Below the pieces are notes generated by a model. The model did no database searches, had not been told where the DNA came from, and worked only from the letters and a program-made list of their open reading frames with translations. From Anastrepha obliqua (lineage: Eukaryota; Arthropoda; Insecta; Diptera; Tephritidae), in NCBI RefSeq assembly GCF_027943255.1, contig NC_072896.1, positions 45,224,501 to 45,288,500 of the forward strand: a stretch of DNA of 64,000 nucleotides. Reading direction: 5' to 3'. Positions 1-10,586 of this stretch are shown here, piece after piece (positions within the stretch are counted from its first letter, which is position 1; each line of letters starts with the position of its first letter). The position numbers were made by a program, and so were the translations under genes.

Positions 1-1
1 T

Positions 2-296
2 TTAAAAGAAAGCGCTACGAAATTGGGCCTTGTAGGAACGTTTATCTTCAAGCAGGATAATGACCTCAAGCACACATCCAACATTGTACGAGAGTGGCTG
101 TTATACAATGTGCGAAAACAGCACCCCCACAGTCTCCGGATACCAACCCAATCGAACATTTATGGGAACATTTAAAGCGGCAAATACGTAAACATCCGAT
201 TAGAAATAAGGAGCAACTGAAAAATGTCCTTCAATAGGAATGGAATAAAATATCACCAGCTGTAACTGAAAAGTTTAATGTTATCCTACCAAATAC
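2..296 (+). pseudogene. Tc1-like transposase, 3' fragment
   Basis: C-terminal part of a Tc1/mariner DDE transposase, cut by the left window edge. Translation reads a block ending QDNDLKHTS (second catalytic D), then a frameshift near position 125, then PDTNPIEHLWEHLK, which carries the third catalytic residue E. An in-frame TAG at about 235 interrupts the last 20 or so residues. The QDND and NPIEHLW motifs are the standard Tc1 signature. Transposase would cut and paste DNA at TA sites, but this copy has a frameshift and a stop and cannot work. The family within Tc1 cannot be named from this piece. Confidence 0.85.
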
Positions 297-817
297 TAGG
301 ATTTTTTTTTAATTATGTTTTTAATTTCACAAATGAATAATGTGATGAACTGTATACTTACTTTTGAGACATGCATTTTTATAAAGTTTTATATGAAAAG
401 CTATAATTTTGTTCCTTTTTAAAATTTTGTCATTATTTGAATTAAATATTATTTTTGTATTTCATTCATGTATATTAATGATTATCAATTTCGTTATAAC
501 TTAGATGGTTTGAAGTAATCGATTAGGGCAAAATTGAAAACGTATCCGGTGTATACTTACTTCTATTACTAACTGTACATACATATATCGTATGTTATAC
601 GATCGATAGTTGTGCTTTGACGGTATATTTGTACTTCTACTGAGTACAAAACATAATTCAGAAAATATAACGCGAATTTTTTTTCTTTTTTTTTTTCAAT
701 TTGCATAAGTGGAGTATAAAGATTCATTTAACATAATTTTTGAATTGGGAATTACATGTTGATGAATTATTATATGTTTATAAATTATTATGTTATAAAA
801 TACACCTTTTTAATAGG
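297..817. other. AT-rich interval, no gene seen
   Basis: Very AT-rich DNA following the Tc1 fragment. It probably includes the 3' untranslated end of that element, with a degraded terminal repeat near 545-570 that I could not confirm. No supported coding region. Confidence 0.5.
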
Positions 818-1951
818 GTATGACGATGGCCCTACGTACAGCTGTGCAATGCCAAAGAAGCAACGAAGCTGTTGCGTGGTAGGATGCTTTTCGGAAAAGG
901 GTCATACGTTTTACGCCTTTCCTCGACGCAGAGAGGCTCGAAATAGTTGGGCCCTGGCTTGCAAAGGATAAACGCGAGTGAAGTCAAATCAATGTATGAT
1001 TTGACAGACGTGGTAACCAAACCAGGAACACATGAAAAATGCCTTAAATTCTCGGAAGAAGCTGGCCTCTTGAGGAAAACAATGTTGTGTGTAGTACATA
1101 AGACACAAATGCGACTAAAAATAGGCAACAACAAAGTTGGGTTCTTCGTGTGCTCCCGCGGCTAGTGCAGGTGCCATAGGCACTTGGTTTGAGAACGCGC
1201 GACTAGATCTTCCACGTATTTTTTACTTAATGTTTTGGTTCGCATACCGCCCGCCTCATGAAACGGTGCAGCGCGAAGATTTTATAACGGATGGGACCGT
1301 CCTATCATCAAGAACGCTATCTGACTGGTGTAACTACTGCAGGCAGGCTGTGGTAATATACCACTTAGATCATCAAGCAGTTCAAGGGAGAATTGGCGGC
1401 ACTGGAAAAATTGTTCAAATTGATCAAAGTAAATTTGGAAAAAGAAAGTACAGCAAAGGTAATAATGGACAAAATTTGTAACAGCATTATCTGTGACTTA
1501 TCTTATATTTTCCAGGGAAGAGAGTTGAAGGACACTGAGTACTTGGGATGATAGAGGGTGAAAAAGAAGACCTCGGTTTGGAGTTGTGTCCAGGCAATGT
1601 AAGATCCGCCGAGGTTCCAATGCATCTAATAAGAAAACATGTAATTGAAGGCACCACCATCCGTACTGATTGCTGGCGAGCGTACGACTCCCTGTCGGAG
1701 TATAGGTACGTTCACCAAAAGGTGAACCGCAACGGTCCTGTGAATCCATTGTCACAGAAGATGGAACACACACCCAGCGGATCGAGTCGCAGTGGCGGTT
1801 GTGAAACGTTTTTTTTGCAAAGATAACTACACCAACCCTGGCAACTTCTCCGATGTCATAGTAGAATTCATGTGGAGACGCGACATTAATCGAAAAAAAC
1901 TAGATCCATTTATAAGCTTAATTGAAGCAATAAAATATTTATATAAAATAT
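818..1951 (+). pseudogene. THAP + ISXO2/IS1595-type (Merlin-like) transposase, copy 1
   Basis: Starts with half of a THAP zinc-finger (CCVVGC ... TFYAFPR ... W) at about 850-965, then runs into an ISXO2/IS1595-type transposase. Visible motifs: GRIGGTGKIVQIDQSKFGKR (first acidic residue), TDCWRAYD (second), and HTQRIESQW (third, E). A 55-bp intron is evident at about 1460-1514 (AAG|GTAATA ... TTTTCCAG|GGAAG); splicing joins KRKYSK to GKRVEGH. Defects: a frameshift near 1165, TGG to TGA after GKRVEGH, and frameshifts near 1765-1795. The protein ends at TAA 1949-1951. Copies 2 and 3 lie at 11.0-12.1 and 49.6-50.5 kb. Merlin elements cut and paste DNA. The THAP head fused to this core is unusual to my knowledge. 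The second half of the THAP finger and the start of the next exon seem deleted here. Confidence 0.75.
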
Positions 1952-2619
1952 AATAAATTGTTACAAAATTGTTTTTATTTTATGTAAATTAATATTTTCA
2001 GGTATAAGTAAAGAACACGCACCGAGTATTAAAAAAAAATAATATTAAAAATACTGAAAATTTGGAATAAAAACCACGCGATTTTTAGTCCAAATTTTAA
2101 GCTGCGGCGCTTTTTTGATTTCAAATATACATTCCCGACAACGGACTTGTGTGAGTTTCTAAGCTGGTGGTGCTTCAATTGTTTCGTTATATACTTATGT
2201 ACATATGCTTATTTGATATTTCGTTTCAACGGATTGATTGAAAATTTTCAAAATGACAAAATTTTGATTACTGAAAGCGAGCAACTAATGCATATCAAAT
2301 CACTTCCCATACAAATTATCACATAAGCATGTTGTTAATGGCTGGTCCACTGTTTACACTGTGTATTTTTCATTTTGTCTTGATTCTGCTTAATTAAAAA
2401 AAAAATATTTTCAAAAACGAAAATAAAGAAATTTCTCTGGTTGGCACACTTGGTATTAATATTCTTTTGTCATTACTATACACTTTTGTGTTATTAGACT
2501 TACGTATGTGTACGTTATACATATTTATATGCATACATACATACATATACGTACATATATACAAAAATATATGGGGCAATATATTCGCACATAAACGCAT
2601 AAATGCTGAACTTACTGAG
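1952..2619. other. AT-rich interval with CATA simple repeats
   Basis: No coding signal beyond chance frames. Holds a degenerate CATACATACATA/TACGTACATATAT tract at about 2520-2570, a simple-repeat class common in this window. Confidence 0.5.
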
Positions 2620-2845
2620 ATTTATGGTTGGAACTGCATTGCGTTTTAAAAGTTTCTTTCCCAACAACGTAGTCCTCAAAATGATTCCTGCATATGTATG
2701 CGTTATAAGGCCTGCAACGAGCAGTTGGCTCCAAACGCAAATTTTCCAACCACTTCTGTGCCACAGCCTTAGCACGCGGCAAAAGAAACAATTGTTGGTT
2801 TTTTTCACTACACCCGCGAACTATGCACTTCCGAATTTTAGGCGT
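2620..2845 (-). pseudogene. THAP zinc-finger fragment (P-like)
   Basis: Read on the minus strand, a C2CH THAP finger is visible: KCIVRGC (first two Cys), LPRA, then W (KWLENL), CRNHFEDY (third Cys and His), and after a +1 frameshift near 2670-2690 LLKRNAVPTI, the conserved AVPT end of THAP domains. THAP fingers bind DNA at the N-terminus of P-type transposases and some host proteins. Its orientation opposes the P-like C-terminal fragment at 3.1 kb, so it is not simply that gene's first exon. It may be a separate or inverted fragment. Confidence 0.65.
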
Positions 2846-3115
2846 TTTGTTTAAATGTTAATTATTTTAAATTTTTTACACAAAACTTTCCAAAACTGCT
2901 TAGCACGAACGACTCACTTTCAAAATTTTGCGTTCTGATACACACCAACTTTTCTTTCGAATTCTTTCTTTTTGGCGCATTTCTATATTCTAGTAACAGC
3001 TAACTTCTATGACATACTTACATTCATATTACATACTTTCTCTGCCCATATTTATCCAGGCTGTTTTTATTTGGTAATACCAAAATTTGGTAAATTTTGC
3101 TAAGCCCACGCTTAG

Positions 3116-3790
3116 CAAATGAATGATATTTTTGATGAACTCGATGGAATACATCGTGGCCAAGTTGAAATGCTACTAAATCACTTCAAGTTCTTTAGTC
3201 CAATGTCTTCAATTCGTACATATTCTACAGTTAAATGTACTACAATAACATCGATGCTGGAACAGCATCAAAATTTAAAATTTATTTTCCTTGGAAAGTT
3301 AAGCCAAGACAGTTTAGAAAATATCTTTTATCGAGTCCGAGCTATCCAGGGTACTAATACTCATCCCACAGCACACGAAATGCAGTACATAGTAGCGCGA
3401 TTGATATCTACACAAGAAAATTTTACGAAAGCGGTTCGAAAACAAAGGCAATAATTGCGAAGATGAGATCGAATAATATCGTTTAGATTGGAATTAACGG
3501 AATAAGGATCACCATCTTGAGAAAAAAGTGAACTGCTAAATGAGCAACTCGTATTAGAAAATATAGAGGTAGCAGAAGAGAATTTTGCTGAAGAACCAAA
3601 TACATCTAAGGTACAGGTGCAGTGTTATTATCCTGGTTATGGTATTTACTAAAGCTAAAATAAACTAAAATGCAAGAAATGTACGCACATTATGATAAAA
3701 ACACAACAAGCAGTCTTGAAATTACATTTTGAGGCCCTGATAAGGTCTAAAAACTTCCCGGCTGACACCGATTTGAGACTGGGGAATCCA
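3116..3790 (+). pseudogene. P-like transposase C-terminal fragment, copy A
   Basis: Open frame with NDIFDELDG, then LKFIFLGKLSQDSLENIF and RAIQGTNTHPTAHE, the C-terminal region of P-element/THAP9-type transposases (the ENxFxxIR...NPTA block). Beyond about 3450 similarity to copy B continues through several stops and frameshifts to about 3790 (SKNFP-like block). Clearly dead. The upstream THAP, RNase-H-like and GTP-binding regions are absent. It lies tail to tail with copy B. Confidence 0.75.
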
Positions 3791-4229
3791 TATGTATGTA
3801 CAATATAAACGCATACGGTTTAGATGAGTTTTTTCGCATATGTTAGGAATTTGTTTGCATATGTTTGTCTATTTACTCTTGAATTGTTTGTATGTACATA
3901 TATTGATTTTTTAACGAATGGCTGTCGGATTATATTGTTGGTATATGTTTAGATATATAAGTTCCTCGTACCAAATTAATATTATTAACCTTAAGCGAAT
4001 TGAAATACGGTTTTTTTTATATTTTGATCAACAAGTAAGTTAAATATAAATGTACATATGTATGTATAGAATACTATACAATACAATACTACCTGTATGT
4101 AAAGTAATTAAATTTCCTAAAGTGAAAAAAACATACATACATATAGAGTTGTGAAAGCATGAATTACGAAATTTTTCTGATATTATAAGAATTTCTCTCA
4201 CGACTTCGATATTGACATCGATTAAGTCA
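3791..4229. other. AT-rich spacer between inverted P-like copies
   Basis: AT-rich, with scattered ACATATGTATGTA-type repeats. I see no gene. It separates the 3' ends of P-like copies A and B. Confidence 0.5.
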
Positions 4230-5340
4230 TTGCGATTTACGTGACATTACTCTCAATGCACCATGATTGAAGAGGAAATTGTAGTTCTTTAAAAATCTTG
4301 CCCCAGATCCTACAACTTCTAAGACTTGCAATGTGGGTATACATATTTTGCGAGGAGCTGAAGGTACCATGCCGTTTGGAGTGGGCATAATTCGAAAACC
4401 CTGTCTTCAGGATTGACAAGCCTTAAATCGCTGTCATCCGGAAAGTTTTTGGATCTAATCTCGGCTTCTGAATGTAACTTCAGATCTCCCTTTTTTCGTC
4501 ATGCCGTGGGTGCATTTTTCACATTTCAACTTGCACAGCAGTTTTTGGTAAATACCATAGCCAGTGAAGTAACGCTGCACTTGTACCTCAGCTTCATTAC
4601 TTTCTTCAGCAAAATTTACGTCTTCCACATCAATCTCTTCTAAAACGAGATCCTCATTTCGCTGGTCTCCTACTTCTGTCTCAAGATGACGATCCTCGGG
4701 GCCTACATTCCAATCTAAATTTATATCGTCATCATCTGCACAGTTAGAACCTTTTCTTTCAAATCTCTGGCGGAAAATTTTCATTGAGATCAGTCACGCA
4801 ACTATGTATTGAACTTCGTGAGCTGTTGGATGGGTATTCATACCCTGACTTGCTCGTATGCGATAGAAAAAGTTTTCTAACGTATCTTGATTTATTTTCC
4901 CGGTGAAAATAAATTTGAGGGAGCTTTGTTCGATAAAAAGTTCCTCGCATAACTTTTGCATCGCTAAAATCGTTATACGGAAACCTTCGATGCACTTCAC
5001 GCGTGCGTTTTCCGGCAACTTGAATGACCGCAAAAAATCTAGATGTTTATTCAATCTATCAATTTTTCTTGTGTCACCCCGCCTAATCGGACACTTTAAA
5101 GGATTTTTCGACTGGAAATTTTTTGCATCCAATTCGTCAAACAGATCAATCATTATTTTTACCAACATCTGTTAGCGCATTTAATCACGTAGTCGTCACT
5201 GCCTAATAAATTTTGTGTCAAGGCCATGTCGATACCAGGACCTGAGTTGCGCGTGAAACGCTCAATTTTTCCAAAAAACTGGGATATATATGGGCCTACG
5301 TGAGTTTCGAACAAATTTTAAAATGGGGATTCATTTGATC
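4230..5340 (-). pseudogene. P-like transposase C-terminal half, copy B
   Basis: Minus-strand coding similarity runs from about 5330 (FETHVGPYISQFF) through MALTQNLLGSDDYVIKCAN, a frameshift near 5165, IDLFDELDAKNF, then LKFIFTGKINQDTLENFF and RASQGMNTHPTAHE, the P-type C-terminal block. After further breaks an acidic, cysteine-containing tail follows (DDDDINLDWNVGPEDRH ... KCEKCTHG). Three or more frame breaks make it non-functional. It matches copy A closely enough to align, but in inverse orientation. Identification as P-like rests on the QDxxENFFxRIR and NPTA-like motifs. Confidence 0.75.
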
Positions 5341-5905
5341 TACAGTGGCTCTCAGCTTATTTCATGCAGTTTCAGTTTATGAGTTTAAATTATTGCAGAA
5401 TGAAAAATAGTCGCAATTTAAAAGAAATTTTAATGTAAATATTTAGTTAAACGATTTGCTAACAAAATGAGTAGAGCAGAATTCGTGGAAATATAGTCCC
5501 ACTCACACTACGGGATGAAATGCAACCAATGCAATTTTTTTTAATTTATTTTTTTTTTCAAATTTGCAAAAAAATTTTGTTCAGCAACAATACTGAGCAC
5601 TTATTGAGACTATTTAACCGCTGCATACCCTAGTTTTACTTATGTTTATTTTTTTTGAATTGATACCCACAAGACATTATTCAGTACTCGATCTACGGAA
5701 TTCGTGCAATAAATTTATTAAATTTTCTACTGGCTAAATGTACGTCCAAAAAATAGTTTTTTTCAAAACCAATCACTTGTCAAGATAAAATTATGTATTC
5801 AAAATTGTTTTCAAACGAAAATATTTCCGATCATGCCTAGACGGCATTTAATTGAGACAGAAGTCGCTCGTCTACTAGATGCAAATTTTGAAATGCTTGT
5901 GTTAA
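5341..5905 (+). mobile_element. Truncated 5' end of a Tc1-like element
   Basis: Begins TA|CAGTGGCTCTCAGCTTATTT, nearly identical to the terminal repeat of the Tc1 element at 57343-58978. About 490 bp downstream at 5834 an ATG opens MPRRHLIETEVARLLDA, resembling the start of the intact Tc1 transposase at 20.5-21.6 kb. The frame degenerates after about 5900 and the rest is missing. Interpretation as one element is inference from position and orientation. Confidence 0.55.
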
Positions 5906-5989
5906 GAAAGGCTAATAGCTAATTGCAAATCAAATTATATTAACCCTTTGAAGCACACATTTTACTTACCAACCGCTTTTATGATTGCA

Positions 5990-6450
5990 TGTAATTTTAA
6001 GGGTTTCAGGGGTCGCTGATTACGAATCTGAGGTCAGATTTGAGAAATTCAATATGGCGGATACAAAATGGCGGACCTATTTTTTGAAAAATTTTTTGGA
6101 AACTTACCAAATTTGACATTAGGGGGTTTTTGGGGTCGCTGATTACGAATTTTGGGTCAGATTTGAAAAATTCAAAATGGCGGATACAAATTACAGCGGA
6201 TAAAAATTGTTGAATACTTTCGAAACTTGATGTTTGTGGGTTTTTAGGGTAATTGACTACGAATCTGAAGTCATATTCGAAAAATTCGAAAAGACGGATC
6301 CAAAATGTCAGACACATTTCTCGAAAAATTAAGATACCCACGAAACTTGGTATTTTGAAGTTTTTCCGATCGCTGATTGCAAACCAGTTTTTGAAAGTCC
6401 AATATGGTGGAACAGAAAATAAGAAATGGTTTTGCAAGAAAGTAATTTCA
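5990..6450. repeat. Degenerate ~115-bp tandem array (about 4 units)
   Basis: Four imperfect direct units begin near 6005, 6127, 6240 and 6355. Each contains GGGTTTTTGGGGTCGCTGAT, then TACGAATCTGA, then AAAATTCAAAATGGCGGA. A single related piece occurs at 62380-62465. Minus-strand open frames here are a by-product of the repeat, not a gene. Confidence 0.8.
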
Positions 6451-6659
6451 CTCGCTCTTAGCTTTACCCAGAACTAACGACGAGGACGTGGCGAGCTTCC
6501 AGTTCCATTTTTTTTTTTCAAGTTTTTTTTGCAATTTAAAATTTTTTTTTGTATTTTTGTAATTTTTTTTTTTTGTATTTTTTATTTTTTGTTCCACCAT
6601 TTTTATAATAATATAGTAATTGTCTTTTCTATGATTGAAAATATTTGATTGCACACAAA
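6451..6659. repeat. Poly(T)-rich low-complexity tract
   Basis: Long T runs at 6508-6600 follow the 115-bp array. No gene is supported. Confidence 0.6.
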
Positions 6660-6908
6660 GAAAAAGTTCACTTGTGGTAATCTGCGAAACAATTTCGTTT
6701 TGGTTGCAAACAAAGACTTACCTTGCAAATAGTGCAACTCCATAAAGTTCTTCTGGTTGTACGTTGCAATCCAGGGCCCCAACTCTTTCGAGCCTGTCCG
6801 CCTCGAGGAAAGGCGTACAATGTGTGACGCTCTTTCTTCGAAACAGCCTCCCACGCAACAGCACCATTGCTTCTTTGGAATTGTACAACTGTACATAGAG
6901 TCATCATC
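6660..6908 (-). pseudogene. THAP exon of the ISXO2-type family
   Basis: The minus strand from about 6908 aligns with the first ~130 bases of copy 1 at 818-965: PKKQWCCCVGGCFEE, then after a frameshift LYAFPRGGQARKSW. It continues past the point where copy 1 is deleted and reaches CAAG|GTAAGTC near 6720, a good splice donor. This supports a separate THAP-coding first exon ahead of the ISXO2-type exons. No transposase exon follows here, so it is a solo 5' fragment with at least one frameshift. Confidence 0.6.
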
Positions 6909-6991
6909 ATGCCCTATTTAATAAATAAATTTTATCACCACATTTTACGAATTTTTTAATATTTTTAATAAATCATAAATGGGTTGGTGTC

Positions 6992-7108
6992 AAAATTCTG
7001 TCTGTACAAAATTCTGCTTTTTAAAATTCTGCTTTTTAAAATTCTGCTTTTTCAAAATTCTGCTTTTTTAAAATTCTGCTTTCTAAAATTCTGCTTTCAA
7101 AATTCTGT
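6992..7108 (+). repeat. Left inverted array of the foldback-like MULE
   Basis: About eight units of AAAATTCTG plus a 5-8-base spacer, mostly CTTTTT. The outermost units are more diverged, as they are in the right array. Confidence 0.85.
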
Positions 7109-7135
7109 ATTAAAATATAATGTTAATGTTAAAGA

Positions 7136-7201
7136 GGTAATGTAATTATTTAATTTATTATTATTATTATTTTTTATTATTATTCGAGATATTAAATAAA
7201 A

Positions 7202-7235
<34 letters not shown>
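7136..7235. repeat. ATT/TAA microsatellite
   Basis: Interrupted (ATT)n and (AAT)n runs inside the MULE, next to its left array. Confidence 0.8.
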
Positions 7236-7240
<5 letters not shown>

Positions 7241-7257
7241 TTTTTCTTCAGTTTCGA

Positions 7258-7490
7258 TAGAATCCACAGTATTTTTGCGTTGAACTTCTTTTCGCGTGGG
7301 CGGCCTTCGGCCGCGCTTCAAAAAAAAACCCTCATCAGTCCAACTCCGGCTACGCAATCCACCGTATTTTTGCGTCGAACTTCTTTTCGCGTAGGCGGTC
7401 TCGGGCGCGCTTCAAAAAAATAACCCTCATCAGTCCAACTCCGGCTACACAATCCACCGTATTTTTGCGTAGAACTCCTTTCCGTGTTAA
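7258..7490 (+). repeat. ~95-bp GC-richer tandem repeat
   Basis: Units start at about 7261, 7356 and 7451 (AATCCACCGTATTTTTGCGT); each of the first two continues to CCCTCATCAGTCCAACTCCG. The third is partial. It stands out as GC-richer than its surroundings. A minus-strand open frame across it looks spurious. Confidence 0.75.
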
Positions 7491-8006
7491 AACCATTGAG
7501 GCCTTCCAGCCTTTTTTTTATTCAATATCTCGAAAACTAAGCGAGATATCAAAAAATTTTACTCCTTCATTTCGTTTTCTTTTGTCGAGTTCTATAAGAA
7601 TTCGCCATAAGATTGCGGCGCCACGGAAACAGCAGAATCCCTCCGTACATATGTACATACCTACATTAATTATAGTTGACAACAACAGAGATGAGAACTT
7701 CTATCACAAATGAGGAATTACAATTTCACCACACCTGTATACAACGGTTCTTATATTGTTTGTTTACCTTCTGTTAAGTGCTGACTTTTTGTGAAAGAAC
7801 GTGGTTTAATATTATATGTAGGAATCATAGCAACCCATGATTGTAAGAATCATAGCAAGCCATGTAGGTACATTTTGGTCAACTGTTATTCTTAGTTTTC
7901 ATATGTATAGTTAGTTCAAATAAAGCAACCGAAGCAATTTCACGTGCGGATATATTAAGGTAACATAACCTTACGTTATATTGATAAAAATGTCCGAATA
8001 AAAATT

Positions 8007-8940
8007 TTGAAAACAAATAAAAATAAAGAAATGTTGGGTGTTGATGGGTATTTCTATTATTTGGAAAAAATAACAAAACAAAGGACATATAATTGGTCGT
8101 GTTCCAAAAGAATAGCGTGTCAATGTAAATCTCGATTGGTGACTAAATCAAAAGACGGTATCCATTGTGTGATTAAAAGGTCCGGTGTACATACCCATAG
8201 CCCTGAGGCAGTGGAAGATTTTGTTCGTGAGCAAAAAAACGTTGAAGTCATACATATGTCGCTGTTTTTAACGAGTTGCTGACGATTGCAGGTAACCATG
8301 AACTAAATTTATGCCCTCAGCGTATAATTTACGATTTCGAAATGGGTATCGTATCGGCAATTAAGCAATGTTTCCCAAATACTGATTTACGCGGCTGTTT
8401 GTTCCATTTTGGACAACTAATATGGCGAAAGGTTCAGAAGGAGAGAATTTAAGCCTATTTTATGGTTGTGTATGTATACTAAGTAATAATATGTTCTTTT
8501 TATGTATAGATTGGCTCAAAAATATGGGACTTCGGTGGAATTCGCACTGCAAGTCCGAATGATTAAAAGCTTAGCTTTCGTACCGCCAAGCGAAATACCG
8601 AATTACTTTCAAACAGTACTTAATAACTGCAATGATGAAAGTGTAAAAAATTTACTAGTTTGGTTTGATAAAAATTATATTGATATAAATAATAATAATT
8701 CCAAATATTTTCCCGAGTTTTGGTCAGCGCATGACCATAATGCATCGCAAACAGAAACGTTTCCTAGAACACAAAACAATATTGAAGCGTGGCATCGGCG
8801 GCTGAAAGTTATTGTTGGAAGAAGAAACTCGCAATTTTACCATCTTGTGCTAAGTTTGCAAAAGGAACTTATTTTAGCGAAAACTCAAATATCAAGAAAA
8901 GAAAATGGAGAAAGAGTTAGAAAAAGAGCAAAATAATTAA
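8007..8940 (+). pseudogene. MULE transposase with FLYWCH domain, internally deleted
   Basis: First part (8007-8250): a FLYWCH-type finger with GYFYYLEKI, YNWSCSKRIACQCKSRL and HTH. After a frame break near 8255 comes a MULE core block, PQRIIYDFEMGIVSAI followed by GCLFHF. This is the second acidic region of Mutator-type DDE domains. The segment with the first catalytic D is missing between them. A probable intron or break (8450-8510, ending TATGTATAG) precedes the C-terminal block 8511-8936, with TQNNIEAWHRRLK typical of MULE C-termini, ending at TAA. It would mobilise the flanking inverted arrays but cannot be functional. Confidence 0.75.
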
Positions 8941-9143
8941 GAAAAACAAACAGCTGCGAAGAATTATTAAGAAAAGAAATGAATTAAGTCACTCTACATA
9001 TTTAAAAAGAATTGCAAAAAATATTGTAATTGGCTAAAGTAAAATATTTTTATCGCTTAAACATATACATATGTATATGTATTTATGAATTAAATGCTTA
9101 TTTTGTTACTTCTTGTATGACGAAAATCACAACACTTGAATAA

Positions 9144-9320
9144 AGCAGAATTTTTCGCATTAAACATGCAGAATTTTGAAAACGCAGAATTTTAGAAAGC
9201 AGAATTTTAAAAAGCAGAATTTTAGAAAGCAGAATTTTAAAAAGCAGAATTTTAAAAAAGCAGAATTTTAAAAAGCAGAATTTTTTTGGAATTTACAGAA
9301 TTTTGTCATCCAGAATTTTG
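9144..9320 (-). repeat. Right inverted array of the foldback-like MULE
   Basis: About eleven GCAGAATTTT units with 6-12-base spacing, the reverse complement of the left array. Confidence 0.85.
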
Positions 9321-9321
9321 T

Positions 9322-10586
9322 AAAACATAATAATGACACGCTCCCATCATAAATAATGTTAATAGTAATATTATGAAATATTACTAATATAGTATGTATG
9401 TATGTATATACAACCCACACCCAGCCCGCACGCATTTTAGCAAATAGCATTGAATAGTTGGAATATTGATTTTTATTCATAATTTTAATTTGAATTTTTA
9501 ATATTTTTTGTATCGTTTAAAATTTATGTAATACGAATTTAATTTTTTTTTTTTAATTTTTTTTTATTAATTCTTTTGTACGTTTTTCTGTAATATTTAC
9601 AGTTTTTCGATCTGAAGCGAATCATACGGCTCAAAATGTTTAATACAAACATATGAGCTGTGGGGTGGAAGATGCTCGGCCCTGGCAATGTGCAAATTCT
9701 GCCTCCATTTTTCTGCTACTATGGTGTCCTGTGGAAAAGAAAACAACTTCACTTCACTATTTTTCAATTACGACACGTTCTGCCCATTTTGAATAAAAAA
9801 AAGTTTAAACAAATTTGTAAACTCGGGAACAATTGAAAATCACGCGACGCCAATCAAAAGTTTTTCTCAAACTAAAGTTCATTTGATTTCTTTTGTTTGA
9901 TATTCACATTTTAGCGCAAATTACGGAAAAATCAATTAAAATTCAAAAATTATTTGAATTTGCATGCAATAAAGAGACACAGAAAGGAAAGTTTAAATGC
10001 CCTAAATTTGCCCAGTTGAGTATGTTGCTGTTCATTTCCAGCTAATCTGCATATGTGAACGTATTTTTATTTAACTGAAAATAAAATTTCATAGTTACGC
10101 AATAATGTTGTAGCCTCCACCAAGGCTGACAGAAAATCACTTTTCCAGAAGCTTGCAAGTAACGTACATTTTTAGTGTGTCCTGCAACCCGCTACTATTC
10201 GCCACTATAGCAAATTAATGCTCATGAGAATAGGATGATACCATAAATAGTGTGACTGAACTATTCACCGCTAGGGTAGACTGTGTCTTGGCTGTTGGTG
10301 GATCATATCTTGGCTGAGAAGCGGCTCATGTAACGTTATAATTATTTTTTGATGAAAAAAAGACAAATAAGGTAATGCAAAGAATTTGTTAATATCAAAA
10401 TGAATTTGAAGGAATCAATCAGTGTATTCGTTGACGGCGTAAGTGAGATGACTGCTAATTAAAGTAGCACGTCATTTTATTTTGCGTCAATAGCAAAAAA
10501 TAACACCTTTTATTTATCGTTGACTTCTTTTTTGTACTGATTCATATTTATTCACAGTGGGGAAGTAGCCCTTATCCCTCCTAAAA
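9322..10586. other. Non-coding AT-rich interval
   Basis: No coding similarity recognised on either strand. Includes T-rich runs at about 9545-9570. It could be older unique DNA, but I see nothing functional in it. Confidence 0.5.

Larger units (their letters stand above)
6992..9321 (+). mobile_element. Foldback-like MULE with tandem-repeat inverted ends
   Basis: A ~2.3-kb element bounded by inverted arrays of a ~16-bp unit. Left array 6992-7108 has about 8 copies of AAAATTCTGCTTTTT. Right array 9144-9320 has about 11 copies of its complement. Between them lie a ~95-bp repeat, a FLYWCH finger and MULE transposase remnants. Drosophila FB/NOF elements share this design: inverted ends built of short repeats plus a Mutator-type transposase. 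No flanking 9-10-bp duplication could be recognised. Confidence 0.75.

Noticed and set aside
2515..2808. 97-codon minus-strand frame as a gene
   Set aside because: Only its AVPT part is meaningful, as the frame-shifted end of the THAP fragment; the rest is CATA simple repeat.
6006..6437. 143-codon minus-strand frame with repeated FxxSDPKFVISDPKNP
   Set aside because: It is a translation of the degenerate ~115-bp tandem array, not a gene.
6992..9320. CRISPR-like arrays
   Set aside because: The short repeats have no unique spacers of constant length, the two arrays are inverted copies, and the DNA is eukaryotic.
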